Assembly (NCBI GenBank): GCA_002731775.1
Contig: PCCP01000123.1
Location: 1 to 49,695 of the forward strand
Length of the DNA stretch: 49,695 nt
Source: Gammaproteobacteria bacterium
GTDB taxonomy: Bacteria > Pseudomonadota > Gammaproteobacteria > Pseudomonadales > Pseudohongiellaceae
Direction: 5' to 3'
Shown here: piece after piece, positions 9,519-18,911 of the stretch
Layout of the letters: the number at the start of each line of letters is the position of its first letter
Numbering within the stretch: the stretch's first letter is position 1
The notes under the pieces: generated by a model
Told to the model about the DNA's origin: nothing
What the model saw: only the letters and a program-made list of their open reading frames with translations
Database searches by the model: none
Position numbers and translations under genes: made by a program

Positions 9519-11267
9519 CTACCAGGTCTCTGACTCTTCTCGTTTCGTTACCAGTATATTTTCCAGAATCAGGTACTTGAGATCCGTTCCCATAAACATG
9601 TTGATCGCATCTTCGGGATTGCACACCAGAGCCTCGCCAGGACGGCTGAGCGCAGTATTAATCAGCAAGCCCTGCCCTGACAGTTCATGAAAATGGCTCA
9701 ACAGTTTATGCAAGGAAGGATTGGTATCGGCACGCACAATCTGCGCACGGGTACTGCCGTCGGCATAAGCAATAGCCGGATACTTTTCCTGCCAGTTTTT
9801 GCTCAGTGTGACACCGATACACATATATTCGTCATCAAATTCTTCTTCTGAAAATTCTGCTGCAACACTATCTAATACACTGGGTGAAAACGGACGCCAC
9901 TTTTCCCGAAATTTGACCTGCCGATTGATGATATCTGCAATTCCTTCTTCGGTGGGATTGGCCAGGATGCTCCTGTTTCCCAGTGCCCGTGCACCAAATT
10001 CCATACGTCCTTGAAACCAGGCCACCAGTTCCCCGCGATTAAGCAACTCGGCTGCCTCAACGTGCGGATCTTGCAAAATTTTCCAATCAGGTTTCTCACG
10101 GTGTGCTTTACAGGCCTCTATACATTCTTCACTGGTATAGGACGGACCGAGAAACATACTCGATATCGGCTTCAATCTGGTTTTTGTTTCTCGAATCGCA
10201 TATGCGGCTGCACCGATCGCGGTACCGGAGTCACTGCAAGCCGGATGCACAATCAATTTTTTTACCATCGGCAGTGCCAGCAGGCGCCGGTTAAGCCTGA
10301 TGTTCATCGCGCCGGTGCCCGCGACTGCCAGTATACCGGTATCCTCCAATATTTCTGATAGGTAATGCGCCACCAGACCCACGGCAATATCTTCGTACAA
10401 TTTTTGTATTGCTGCCGCGTAATGCACATAGGGATCGTCGGTCAAATTACCGACTCGGCGCGGTCCCAGCATGTCCAGCAGCTTCTGGCTGAAGAAATGC
10501 CCCTTCGACTTGGCTTTGTATCGGCGCAAGCCGACTGTACCTATTAACTTGTTTCTCACCTTGAATTGTTTACCGTTAAAATAGGCGAGTGGTGAAAGAT
10601 CGTACCTGGAGGCGTCACCGAAGGGGGATATCCCCATCACCTTGAACTCGCCATCCAAAATTTCGAAACCAAGATAGTCTGTCATCGCCGCGTACATGCC
10701 ACAGAGAGAATCCGGGTTATAGAATTCTTTCAGGCGAGTTATATTTCCATTCTCACCGTAACCAAGAAAAATATTGGAATATTCCCCTTTCGAGTCATTG
10801 CAAAAAACAGCGGTTTTCTGGTCTGATTCAATGAGGTGATAACAGCTGCTAGCGTGGGCTAATTGATGCTCGACTGGAACTATTTGAACTTTGGAAACGG
10901 GTATCTGTAGTTTCTCCAGCAGTTTGTCCAGGTCCTTGCGATAACGTCGATATCTCCGATTGCCATTTAGCAGACTATCGATACTCCGATCAGGTGCGTA
11001 CCAGTGACGATAGGCGTAATGCCAGCGTGCTTTATTCAGAAGTGAAATTGGCGCATAGGGAATAGCAATGCGATCTATCTGCGACGGTTTTACCCCGGCA
11101 ATCTGCATGCATTGGCGGGCCGAGTAATAGGGAGTTTCACCTGTTGCATGTTTTCGACGCAATAGTCTCTCTTCTTCCACCGCTGCAACCAGGTCATCAT
11201 CGATGAATAATGCCGCGGCCGGATCATGCCCGATTGCGCCTGCCAGTCCTAATGTGATTGTCGCCAT
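9519..11267 (-). CDS. wapO: Carbamoyltransferase (NodU/CmcH family), probably LPS core-modifying
   Basis: 582-aa O-carbamoyltransferase using carbamoyl phosphate. The N-terminal domain carries GHDPAAALFIDDDLVAAVEEER with the metal-binding His, and later HQLAHASSCYHL and the FCNDSKGE region. The C-terminal YrdC-like domain includes GRMEFGARALGNRSILANPT, diagnostic for NodU/CmcH/TobZ. In Pseudomonas the same family sits in the waa cluster (WapO) and carbamoylates heptose II. The identical context here (tandem kinase, WaaP, WaaG, WaaC, WaaF upstream on the same strand) makes that role likely. It starts 3 nt after the tandem-kinase stop. The symbol is by context, not by proven orthology. Confidence 0.85.
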   Translation of the reverse strand: MATITLGLAGAIGHDPAAALFIDDDLVAAVEEERLLRRKHATGETPYYSARQCMQIAGVKPSQIDRIAIPYAPISLLNKARWHYAYRHWYAPDRSIDSLLNGNRRYRRYRKDLDKLLEKLQIPVSKVQIVPVEHQLAHASSCYHLIESDQKTAVFCNDSKGEYSNIFLGYGENGNITRLKEFYNPDSLCGMYAAMTDYLGFEILDGEFKVMGISPFGDASRYDLSPLAYFNGKQFKVRNKLIGTVGLRRYKAKSKGHFFSQKLLDMLGPRRVGNLTDDPYVHYAAAIQKLYEDIAVGLVAHYLSEILEDTGILAVAGTGAMNIRLNRRLLALPMVKKLIVHPACSDSGTAIGAAAYAIRETKTRLKPISSMFLGPSYTSEECIEACKAHREKPDWKILQDPHVEAAELLNRGELVAWFQGRMEFGARALGNRSILANPTEEGIADIINRQVKFREKWRPFSPSVLDSVAAEFSEEEFDDEYMCIGVTLSKNWQEKYPAIAYADGSTRAQIVRADTNPSLHKLLSHFHELSGQGLLINTALSRPGEALVCNPEDAINMFMGTDLKYLILENILVTKREESETW

Positions 11268-11270
11268 GCT

Positions 11271-12743
11271 CTACCTAAGCTTCGCCTGCCTGCCCTTGGA
11301 GACCCATATTTTCTCAATTAATTGCTCGACGGGCGCCTCGAATCTGGTGCCTATCCAGTTCTTGCGAAATCGAGCGAGATCTTTCGCAAACCGGTTGTGA
11401 AAGCGAACCTCCACTTTATGCCGTTGCATTGAATCCAGATCCAGCACATACAGGACCTTATTCGCATAAATAAAATTTGTTGCCTTCATATCACCATGAC
11501 TGATTTTATAGTGATGCATGATTTCGAGTAGCTGTTGAAATGCTGCGAATAACTCATCGGCGGTTATCTTGGTCGCCGCTTCGCCTTCAAAATCTGTAGT
11601 GAGATGATCGGCTTCAATGCGCTCGCATAGGAAATAAGATCTTCTTCGAAATATCCATAATATTCTGCGTTCCATGAATACGTAGGGGTGGGGAGTGGCG
11701 ATGCCCAGCATTTCCAGTACCGAAGCGTTACGCCAGGAATTGTACGCCCGGCCCGAGCGAAATAGGCTGCGCAGCCCATGAGCAAATTTCTTGATGTTGT
11801 AACGCTTTAATACGTAAACCTGCCCGGCTATCGACACTTCTGCGACAGTTGCCGAATTCCCGTTCTTCATAATTTTGCCGCGTTCTATAAAACTGTCAGG
11901 GTTCTCCAGGAACAAGTCGAATTCATGTGAATGCATGCTGCGATCGTAAACCAGAAATTTTGTCGATGTCTGCACGCAGCGATTAGCGGTGGTTGAACGA
12001 AACAGCTTACGTTCATACCGGGCGAGCCGATGAACCCTCGCCTGCTTCAATCGGAGATAGAAATCGGCAATCAAATCTGCAGAAACATCTACGTCCTGTT
12101 CCAGGTAGTGTCGAAGTAATACCCCAACATTGTGATCCATGGTGGCCGGAAACTGGGCGAAGAACATTGCCAGATTTGTCAGTTTTGTTTCCGGTTTAAT
12201 TCCATTCTTGGCCCCCTTAATGTCTCCACCATCGAGCAAATAGACGCGCTCCTTCGAGAGCATGAAATTATCCAAATGGATATCATTCTGCAAAATTCCG
12301 GAATTGTGACAGTTGGCTATGGACTCGATTACTCTCTCGAGCAGCTTGAGACGATCAGCTTCAGTGTTGGCCTCATCTAGCAGGGACAACAAGTTAGTGC
12401 CTTCATTCAAATACTCAATTAGCAAGAGCGCACCTTGATTGCCGGTGAGTATGGCCTGATGAAGTATTTCTGGTGTCGGTATCCGGGCGGAGCTCAGCAA
12501 ATTGATGCCGTTGATGTCCGCCAGATGATTGCGTCTCCAGCATCCTGGCTGGTAAAACAACTTGACTATGACCTGCCGGTTCTGCCACTGGGTCAAGCCA
12601 ACTAAGCGCTTCCCCGGCACGATCCGTAGAATAGATTCAACACGTAGATCGATCTGCTGCTGATCTTTAGATGCGGACACATGAAAAGGAGTAGGGATAT
12701 GCCGTCCCATGGAAATTAACTTTGCACAGCTAAACGTATTCAT
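11271..12743 (-). CDS. Tandem LPS-kinase-like protein (two RIO/InaA-type kinase domains)
   Basis: About 490 aa containing two complete kinase-like units. In the first, an invariant Lys lies in VIVKLF, the catalytic loop is QNDIHLDNFML and the metal Asp is in LLDGGDIKG. In the second, Lys lies in YVLKRY, the catalytic loop is SHGDMKATNFIY and the metal Asp is in VLDLDSM. Both look catalytically intact. It resembles the double-length kinase next to wapQ/wapP in Pseudomonas and may add phosphate to core heptoses. The open frame runs to 12806, but the ATG at 12743, 5 nt after the waaP stop, avoids a 58-nt overlap. Confidence 0.72.
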   Translation of the reverse strand: MNTFSCAKLISMGRHIPTPFHVSASKDQQQIDLRVESILRIVPGKRLVGLTQWQNRQVIVKLFYQPGCWRRNHLADINGINLLSSARIPTPEILHQAILTGNQGALLLIEYLNEGTNLLSLLDEANTEADRLKLLERVIESIANCHNSGILQNDIHLDNFMLSKERVYLLDGGDIKGAKNGIKPETKLTNLAMFFAQFPATMDHNVGVLLRHYLEQDVDVSADLIADFYLRLKQARVHRLARYERKLFRSTTANRCVQTSTKFLVYDRSMHSHEFDLFLENPDSFIERGKIMKNGNSATVAEVSIAGQVYVLKRYNIKKFAHGLRSLFRSGRAYNSWRNASVLEMLGIATPHPYVFMERRILWIFRRRSYFLCERIEADHLTTDFEGEAATKITADELFAAFQQLLEIMHHYKISHGDMKATNFIYANKVLYVLDLDSMQRHKVEVRFHNRFAKDLARFRKNWIGTRFEAPVEQLIEKIWVSKGRQAKLR

Positions 12744-12748
12744 AAGGC

Positions 12749-13540
12749 TTAAACAGGTCCCAGCTTTTGATACATCGTTCTTGCTCGGTGCTCTACAGTG
12801 GACCAAAACCCTTCTCTGGATCCCAGTGAATCACGCAAGCTCAGCTGGTCATAAACTTTGATGAATCGAAGCAGATCACGCCGGCTCAGCCCGATATCCA
12901 TAGCCGAGAAATAGAGGCCCGCAATGTCCTTAACCAGCCAGCGTCGGGCCAGATTTTCCTTGATCAGGGCGCGATGCAAATCAATCAATGACAATCTTTG
13001 CTTATTACCCTGTTCCCCATGGCTATCGTGCAACAGGAAGTGACAGAGATAGAAATCGCGATGACAGATACCGTTTCCATGTATGCCTCTGGCGATGCTC
13101 GCGACTTCATTTATTAGTCCTCTCTTATAGCTGAAGAGCGGCTTGTTGTCTTTCCAGTGCATACAAAACTCTTCCAGTGAGGTGGTATTTTTCAATTCTC
13201 GCGTGATGATAAAAGATTTGCGTGCTGCCGGGTTCCACCCGCTACTGCCATAGGCAACAAAATGCATGGTAGCAATGCCGAGTGTGTGCAACTTGCGAAT
13301 AGCCTTCCATTCATTTTCTGCACCTAAAATCGGCAATCGGAATAGAACCAGGTTCTTGAATATCTCCATCCACCCCACTCCGAAATGTAGCTTGGCAAAA
13401 TAGCTTTCTCCGTCCAAGGTAAATCGAAATGTTTTCCTTGCCTTAACTTCCCGATATACCTTAGCTTCGATCGACTGCAGTTGTACAAAAGGGTCCGAGC
13501 TTCCCCAGTAGCGTTGGAATTTCTCATCTAAATAAAGCAT
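12749..13540 (-). CDS. waaP: LPS core heptose(I) kinase
   Basis: 263-aa cytoplasmic or peripheral kinase that phosphorylates heptose I at O-4, essential for outer membrane stability in Pseudomonas. The ATP-anchoring Lys is in YFAKLHFGVGW. The catalytic loop is HRDFYLCHFLL and the metal Asp is in LSLIDLHRAL, both hallmarks of the WaaP family. The length is typical (about 265). It begins 6 nt after the waaG stop and is followed by the tandem kinase after 5 nt, so it lies in the middle of the minus-strand core operon. Confidence 0.94.
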   Translation of the reverse strand: MLYLDEKFQRYWGSSDPFVQLQSIEAKVYREVKARKTFRFTLDGESYFAKLHFGVGWMEIFKNLVLFRLPILGAENEWKAIRKLHTLGIATMHFVAYGSSGWNPAARKSFIITRELKNTTSLEEFCMHWKDNKPLFSYKRGLINEVASIARGIHGNGICHRDFYLCHFLLHDSHGEQGNKQRLSLIDLHRALIKENLARRWLVKDIAGLYFSAMDIGLSRRDLLRFIKVYDQLSLRDSLGSREGFWSTVEHRARTMYQKLGPV

Positions 13541-13546
13541 CGGAAC

Positions 13547-14683
13547 TCATCCACTCCCGTGTTTCGGCAGAAATAGTTCTTCAATAATGTCTGCCACCGC
13601 GTCAGGAAGTGCGTACAGCTCGTCCTTTTTCCCGTACACCAGGCCATTTTCCGACCAGGGGGCCATATCGATGCATTCCAGCATAGCCAGTAGTCGGGTA
13701 TTCAATTCCTCCTGACTAAAGGGATCGCTACAAACCTCACCGGACTGTGCCTGTTCGATATGAAAGGAATAACCACAGCTCGCCGTCGTCAGTACCGGCA
13801 GCCCGGCAATAGTTGCCTCTAGCAGAACATAGCCTGCACTCTCAACGTAGGCTGGATGAAGTAACAGGTCTGCCCCTGCCAAAAAACGAGGAATGTCATC
13901 CCGCCCAGACAGCACCGAAAACTGCTCCCGCACTCCAAGCTTGCGCGCCAATTTCTCAAACCGCCGGGGCTTGTCCTGTCCAACCAGCATGAAATGCGTA
14001 TTAGCTCGAATCTGCGCTGGCAATGAGGCTAAAGCACGCAAGGACCGATCTACACCCTTAACCCTGAAACCTGAGCCTATCTGCAACAGCAAAACTGTGT
14101 CTCCGGCGATGGAAAATTCTTCGCGTAATTGGCGCCTGACATCTGTATCTCGGCTTGAAACCATTCGGTCTCGAGATATACCGGGAGGCACGGCATGTAA
14201 TCGCTCACTACAAGCTGGATAATATTTCAGAAATGCTTTGTGTTGTTGCGGTGACAGAATCAAGGCATGGGTCTTGCTGTTGTCACCGAAGATCGCGTTC
14301 TCGTAATTTTTGAAATGCCGATAACGGCCGGTATATTTATAATAGGCACCACGCTGTGTGTCCGCCTTCTCGGCGAAACAGGGGTCTGCGGCAAAATACA
14401 GATCCAGTAATGGCATTTTATTGAAGCCAAATACCGGATGTGGCAGCTGTCTCGAAAGCGCCTTCTCCACCCACTGGGTAAAACTACGATACAGTTTCGT
14501 CTTAGTCATCGCCTTGACTGGCACAGTGATCAGATTCAGTGCCTCGGGCAATTCACCTTGCCATTTCATGGTGTAGACATCGATCTCATGGCCACGACTT
14601 AAACAGGTGTTAACAATGCGAAGAAAATCTCGTTGCTGTCCGCCGTAAGGAAAGTAGGAATAGATGAGAAAGCTGATCTTCAT
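13547..14683 (-). CDS. waaG: LPS core glucosyltransferase I (GT4)
   Basis: 378-aa GT-B glycosyltransferase that adds the first hexose to heptose II. The N-terminus SFLIYSYFPYGGQQRDFLRIV has the family GGxxR-type acceptor loop. The C-terminal donor domain has LLQIGSGFRVKGVDRS, LLHPAYVESAGYVLLEA and the EX7E region near it. The length matches E. coli WaaG (374). It lies 4 nt after the waaC stop and 6 nt before the waaP start. Confidence 0.92.
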   Translation of the reverse strand: MKISFLIYSYFPYGGQQRDFLRIVNTCLSRGHEIDVYTMKWQGELPEALNLITVPVKAMTKTKLYRSFTQWVEKALSRQLPHPVFGFNKMPLLDLYFAADPCFAEKADTQRGAYYKYTGRYRHFKNYENAIFGDNSKTHALILSPQQHKAFLKYYPACSERLHAVPPGISRDRMVSSRDTDVRRQLREEFSIAGDTVLLLQIGSGFRVKGVDRSLRALASLPAQIRANTHFMLVGQDKPRRFEKLARKLGVREQFSVLSGRDDIPRFLAGADLLLHPAYVESAGYVLLEATIAGLPVLTTASCGYSFHIEQAQSGEVCSDPFSQEELNTRLLAMLECIDMAPWSENGLVYGKKDELYALPDAVADIIEELFLPKHGSG

Positions 14684-14687
14684 TACA

Positions 14688-15746
14688 TTAATCGATTAAT
14701 AGCCTTTCAAATTGCTGCCAAACCATGTCAGGTTTGTGCGACGAAAAGCAGGGCGGAGTGACCGCAAAAGATTTATTCCTAAACTCATCTGTTACCCCAG
14801 GCCCATTATAGGTACAGGTTTTTCTTACACAGGGGGCACAATTCAGATTGGAAGTAAGGTGCAGCTGCTGCTTGCCGTAGGTGCCAGATAGTCCCGGATT
14901 TGTTGGACCATAAAGCGACAGGGTGGGCTTGGCCAGTGCCGCCGCCAGGTGACCAAGGCCCGTATCCACCGCTATCACACCCTCAGATAACAAAATATGC
15001 TTGGCCAGGCCGGAAAGAGATTGTCGATCGAGTATGGTGACTCGATCTGAGTCGGCAGCGATAAATTCTGCTCTTATCCTTTCATTATCGTTTCCCCATG
15101 GCAGCAGGACTTCGTAACCCGCTGCAACCGCATTATGTGCAAGATGACGCCAATAGTCCGCAGGCCAGTGCTTGGTACTCCAGGTAGTACCGTGCAGGAA
15201 AACAACTTTTTTCCCGGATGCACCGGCCTCTTCTACTCCAATTCGAGTAATATCGATTCCGTAATCGATAACCTCCTTGTCGTAACGATAATTCAGAGCC
15301 CTGGAGAAAAGTTGACGCACTCTATCCACCGCGTGTTCAGTCCATGGTACCGAATACACTTTGTTATAAAACAAGGTTGCCATCGGTTCTCTGATGGTTC
15401 GATTGCTGAGCCCAATAGTTAAACCTCGGGAAATTCGACTTATGAGCCCGCTCTTGATTAAGCCCTGGGCATCAATAACCAGATCATAATGAACTCCCTG
15501 TATTGCGCGTTTGAAAGAGCGAAATTCATTGTTTAAATAGGTTTTGAAGATATTCCTGCGCCAGCGGCGAATCGCAACGGGAATGACATTTTCGACCGCA
15601 GGGTGCCAGCCAGGCACCTCCGAAAAATTTTCTTCTACGACCCAATCGAAGGCCAGATCTTTACGCGCACGATGGGCATCTGTCACCGCCGGCAGCGTGT
15701 GAATGATGTCTCCAAGCGATGAGACCTTGACAATCAGTACTCGCAT
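14688..15746 (-). CDS. waaC: Heptosyltransferase I
   Basis: 352-aa GT9 enzyme that transfers the first L-glycero-D-manno-heptose to Kdo. The N-terminus VLIVKVSSLGDIIHTLPAV is characteristic. The donor site shows STKHWPADYW, then DTGLGHLAAALAKPTLSLYG and PTNPGLSG. It is tightly packed between waaF (6 nt) and waaG (4 nt). It depends on ADP-heptose whose synthesis ends with HldE encoded at 5.3-6.7 kb. Confidence 0.95.
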   Translation of the reverse strand: MRVLIVKVSSLGDIIHTLPAVTDAHRARKDLAFDWVVEENFSEVPGWHPAVENVIPVAIRRWRRNIFKTYLNNEFRSFKRAIQGVHYDLVIDAQGLIKSGLISRISRGLTIGLSNRTIREPMATLFYNKVYSVPWTEHAVDRVRQLFSRALNYRYDKEVIDYGIDITRIGVEEAGASGKKVVFLHGTTWSTKHWPADYWRHLAHNAVAAGYEVLLPWGNDNERIRAEFIAADSDRVTILDRQSLSGLAKHILLSEGVIAVDTGLGHLAAALAKPTLSLYGPTNPGLSGTYGKQQLHLTSNLNCAPCVRKTCTYNGPGVTDEFRNKSFAVTPPCFSSHKPDMVWQQFERLLID

Positions 15747-15752
15747 ATTGTT

Positions 15753-16790
15753 TTACTCGGGGAGCATGTGGAGCTCTTTGACAGAGTTTAGCACTCGCAA
15801 TGGCTCCAATTCTTGCAGACAGCGCAGGTGACCATAGGGACATTGCCGTTTGAAACAAGGCCAACAATCTATGTCGGACACGAGCAATTTTACCCTTTCA
15901 GCCAAGGGAGGTGTAAAGTCCGGCGATGTCGAGCCGTAGATTCCCACCACCGGCTTGCCCAGCGCGGCGGCGATATGCATCAACCCGGAGTCATTTGAAA
16001 CCACGACCGAAGCCACCGAAATGAGATCTATGGCCTGGGCCAGGCTGGTGTTACCGACAAGATTTGACCAGCTGTGGGCGTCTAATCCACGCTCAATTTC
16101 CCCGGCAATGGCAACATCGCTGGCGGAGCCAAATATCCAGACCTGCCAGCCGTCCGCCATCATCACATTGGCGAGTTTCGCATAGTGTGCTGCCGGCCAT
16201 TGCTTCGAGGTACCGTATTCGGCACCGGGACATATGGCCAGTACCGGGGCGTTGGTTTCCAAGCCGAACGATTGTAGTGCAGCATCGACGTTATCTGGAT
16301 CCGTAGTCAAACTGGGCCTGGGAATGTCGGTAGGGGGTTCATCGCAGGCCTGAGAGGCCAAAGCCACAAAGCGCTGTACCATTAAGGGAAAGTTTGCGGG
16401 GATGAGTTTCCGGCAATCTGTCAGTACCGGGTTGCGCCATTCCCCGCGCCAGCCTATCCGCCGTGGAATATTCGCGTGAAAGGGTATCAACGCCGATTTG
16501 AATGAATTTGGCAGGATGATCGCGCTGGAATATTTTTGCATACGCAGGGATTTACCCAGTGCTCTGCGCTCGCGCAGCTTTAATTCTCCGTGCGCAACGG
16601 GCAAGCCGATACTGTGATCTACCTGCGGCATCCGCTTAAGAAGGGGTCGAGTCCAGTCCGGGGCCAGTACCGTAATTTCACAATACGCATCTTGCGCCTT
16701 CAAGCTAAGGAACAGGGACTGGGCCATCACCATGTCCCCCACCCAGGACGGCCCTACGATAAGGAAGTTTTCGGAACTATTTTGTTTCAC
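15753..16790 (-). CDS. waaF: Heptosyltransferase II
   Basis: 345-aa GT9 enzyme that adds the second heptose. It has LIVGPSWVGDMVMAQSLF at the N-terminus, the ADP-heptose-binding block CPGAEYGTSKQWP and SNDSGLMHIAAALGKPVVGI with GSTSPDFTPP. A cysteine-rich tail (IDCWPCFKRQCPYGHLRC) is usual for the family. The start is GTG with an AAGGGAAG ribosome-binding stretch directly upstream. It is the first waa gene of the minus-strand run, 121 nt after the GspE-like gene. Confidence 0.95.
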   Translation of the reverse strand: MKQNSSENFLIVGPSWVGDMVMAQSLFLSLKAQDAYCEITVLAPDWTRPLLKRMPQVDHSIGLPVAHGELKLRERRALGKSLRMQKYSSAIILPNSFKSALIPFHANIPRRIGWRGEWRNPVLTDCRKLIPANFPLMVQRFVALASQACDEPPTDIPRPSLTTDPDNVDAALQSFGLETNAPVLAICPGAEYGTSKQWPAAHYAKLANVMMADGWQVWIFGSASDVAIAGEIERGLDAHSWSNLVGNTSLAQAIDLISVASVVVSNDSGLMHIAAALGKPVVGIYGSTSPDFTPPLAERVKLLVSDIDCWPCFKRQCPYGHLRCLQELEPLRVLNSVKELHMLPE

Positions 16791-16911
16791 TTCTTCCCTT
16801 AAGTGGAGTAGCGAGATTCATCATCGGGCGAATCGGAACGGGGCATTGGCATGCCGCAACTGTCCACCTTTTGCCGGTCATCCAAATCGAGCTAGCGAGA
16901 CCGCGCTTCAG

Positions 16912-18705
16912 TTAGACTATGTTCGCAGGCGTGACTCTCATAATCTCATTAATATTGGTTACACCCGCAGCCACTCTCTGCGCACCACTCAATCTTAAAC
17001 TGAGCATGCCTTCCTTGTAGGCCTGCTTCCTCATTGCTGGCAAATCAGTTTTACTATCAGCGAGTTTCTGTAGGGATTCCGTAAATGGCATGACTTCGTA
17101 AATACCCTCGCGGCCCTTGAATCCGGTTTCCCGACACTCCAGACAACCGTTGGTATCAGCTGCCTTAGTCGGCAACTTCACCTTCCATGGCAGAGTGACT
17201 GCCTCCCATGCTTCTTTGCTTATTTTTATCGACTTCTTGCAGCTCGGACATAAAACCCGAATCAGGCGTTGCGCGACGATACCGATCACTGTCGCCTTGA
17301 TAAGATAGGGTGGCACTCCTAATTCGAGAAGCCGGGTAATCGCAGACGGTGCATCGTTAGTATGCAGCGTCGTAAAGACCAGGTGTCCAGTAAGGGCAGC
17401 CTGTATCGCCATCTCGGCTGTGGGGAGATCTCTAACCTCACCAATCATGATGATGTCGGGATCCTGTCTCAGCAAGGCCTTCACACCGTCGGCAAAATTC
17501 AGGTCAATGTTTTCCTGCACCTGCATCTGGTTGAAGCTGTCCACAACCATTTCGACCGGATCTTCGATAGTGCAGACGTTCACTTCTTCCGTCGCTAAAG
17601 ATCTAAGCGTGGAATACAAGGTGGTAGTTTTACCACTTCCCGTCGGGCCGGTAATAATCACGATGCCATAATTGTTCTGGATGATCTTCTTCCAGCGCAT
17701 CAGATCCTGGTTGATTAGCCCGAGTTCTTCAAATGGCTTCAACAACACATCGGGATCGAATATGCGCATCACCAGTTTTTCACCAAAAGCCGTCGGCAGG
17801 GTTGAAAGCCGCAATTCTACTTCGTTGCCATTGGGGCTCTTGGTCTTGATTCGACCATCCTGGGGTTTACGCTTCTCTGCAACATTCATCCTCCCAAGGA
17901 TTTTGAGACGACTGGTCACAGCACTCAGGGCCTGCATGGGTAGAGCATAAACCGTATAGAGCACACCATCTATCCGAAACCGGATATTGCCTTTCTCTCG
18001 ACGCGGCTCTATATGAATATCGCTGGCACGTTGCTCAAAAGCATATTGCAGAATCCAGTCTACGACCTTCACGATATGCTGATCATTGGCTTCCGGGGCC
18101 TTAATACTTCCCAGCTCCAACATTTGTTCAAGGTTGCCGATGCCTTTCCTTTGTAAAGATTCATCGGTGGCCTGACTGACGGAACTGGAGAGGCTGTAAA
18201 ATTCAGTGGTTAAACGTTTTAAATCTCTGGGATTCGAAACGACGCGGACGATTTTTTTCTGCAACACATGTTCCAAATCGGATTCCCAGGAATCGATATA
18301 GGGTTCAGCGCTGGCAATAGTAACTGTATCGAGCGTCCCTTCGACAGCAAGAATGTGGTGCCGTTTCGTAAACGCGTAGGACATGACCTTGGTAATTTCA
18401 GCCACGTCTATTTTCAGGGGATCTATTCGATAGTATTCCTGGCCACATTGTTCGCTCAGAACTAGGGTCAGGGTTTCGATATCGAGCTTGTGCCCATCTA
18501 TTAATCTGTCATCCAAGTCCAGATCAGCCAGATAATGCAACACGTGCTTGGCTCGATCTTCGGCGGAACGACGACCACTCATTGCGCGATCGTAATCGTC
18601 TTGGTTAATCCTGTTGTCGTCAAGCAAACCATCGAGAAAGTCGCCGATCTCCAGCAGCGCATTTTTCTTCGGGGTTTTTTTGTGTTGTCGTTCAACTACG
18701 GTCAT
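16912..18705 (-). CDS. GspE/PilB-family secretion or pilus assembly ATPase
   Basis: About 597 aa. N-terminal MshEN-like region (about 1-190), then the hexameric traffic ATPase core with Walker A GPTGSGKTTTLY, Asp box IEDPVE, Walker B DPDIIMIGEVRD and the His box TGHLVFTTLHTNDAPSA. A C-terminal zinc module has CPSCKK and CLECRE. It closely resembles PilB/MshE/GspE ATPases, but no other pilus or type II secretion gene is in the window. The ATG at 18705 is preferred to the TTG at 18723. The 188-nt gap to the next gene upstream of it is empty as far as I can see. Confidence 0.88.
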   Translation of the reverse strand: MTVVERQHKKTPKKNALLEIGDFLDGLLDDNRINQDDYDRAMSGRRSAEDRAKHVLHYLADLDLDDRLIDGHKLDIETLTLVLSEQCGQEYYRIDPLKIDVAEITKVMSYAFTKRHHILAVEGTLDTVTIASAEPYIDSWESDLEHVLQKKIVRVVSNPRDLKRLTTEFYSLSSSVSQATDESLQRKGIGNLEQMLELGSIKAPEANDQHIVKVVDWILQYAFEQRASDIHIEPRREKGNIRFRIDGVLYTVYALPMQALSAVTSRLKILGRMNVAEKRKPQDGRIKTKSPNGNEVELRLSTLPTAFGEKLVMRIFDPDVLLKPFEELGLINQDLMRWKKIIQNNYGIVIITGPTGSGKTTTLYSTLRSLATEEVNVCTIEDPVEMVVDSFNQMQVQENIDLNFADGVKALLRQDPDIIMIGEVRDLPTAEMAIQAALTGHLVFTTLHTNDAPSAITRLLELGVPPYLIKATVIGIVAQRLIRVLCPSCKKSIKISKEAWEAVTLPWKVKLPTKAADTNGCLECRETGFKGREGIYEVMPFTESLQKLADSKTDLPAMRKQAYKEGMLSLRLSGAQRVAAGVTNINEIMRVTPANIV

Positions 18706-18911
18706 AAGATCAACCCATGTCAATTAGATGCATGAGACAGCAGTAGCGGCGCGGGCAGATCTCACGGTTTACCCTCACCCTGTTAACAGCTTCGTCAAGT
18801 TTAACCTTGCTCGGTACAAAAACAAGCTCTCACAGGCATTTTGACGCGATTGCGGGACCTGACGTAGCATTTTGTGGCTTTTAGGTTCAGACTTTTGGGT
18901 AATCCGTCTAG

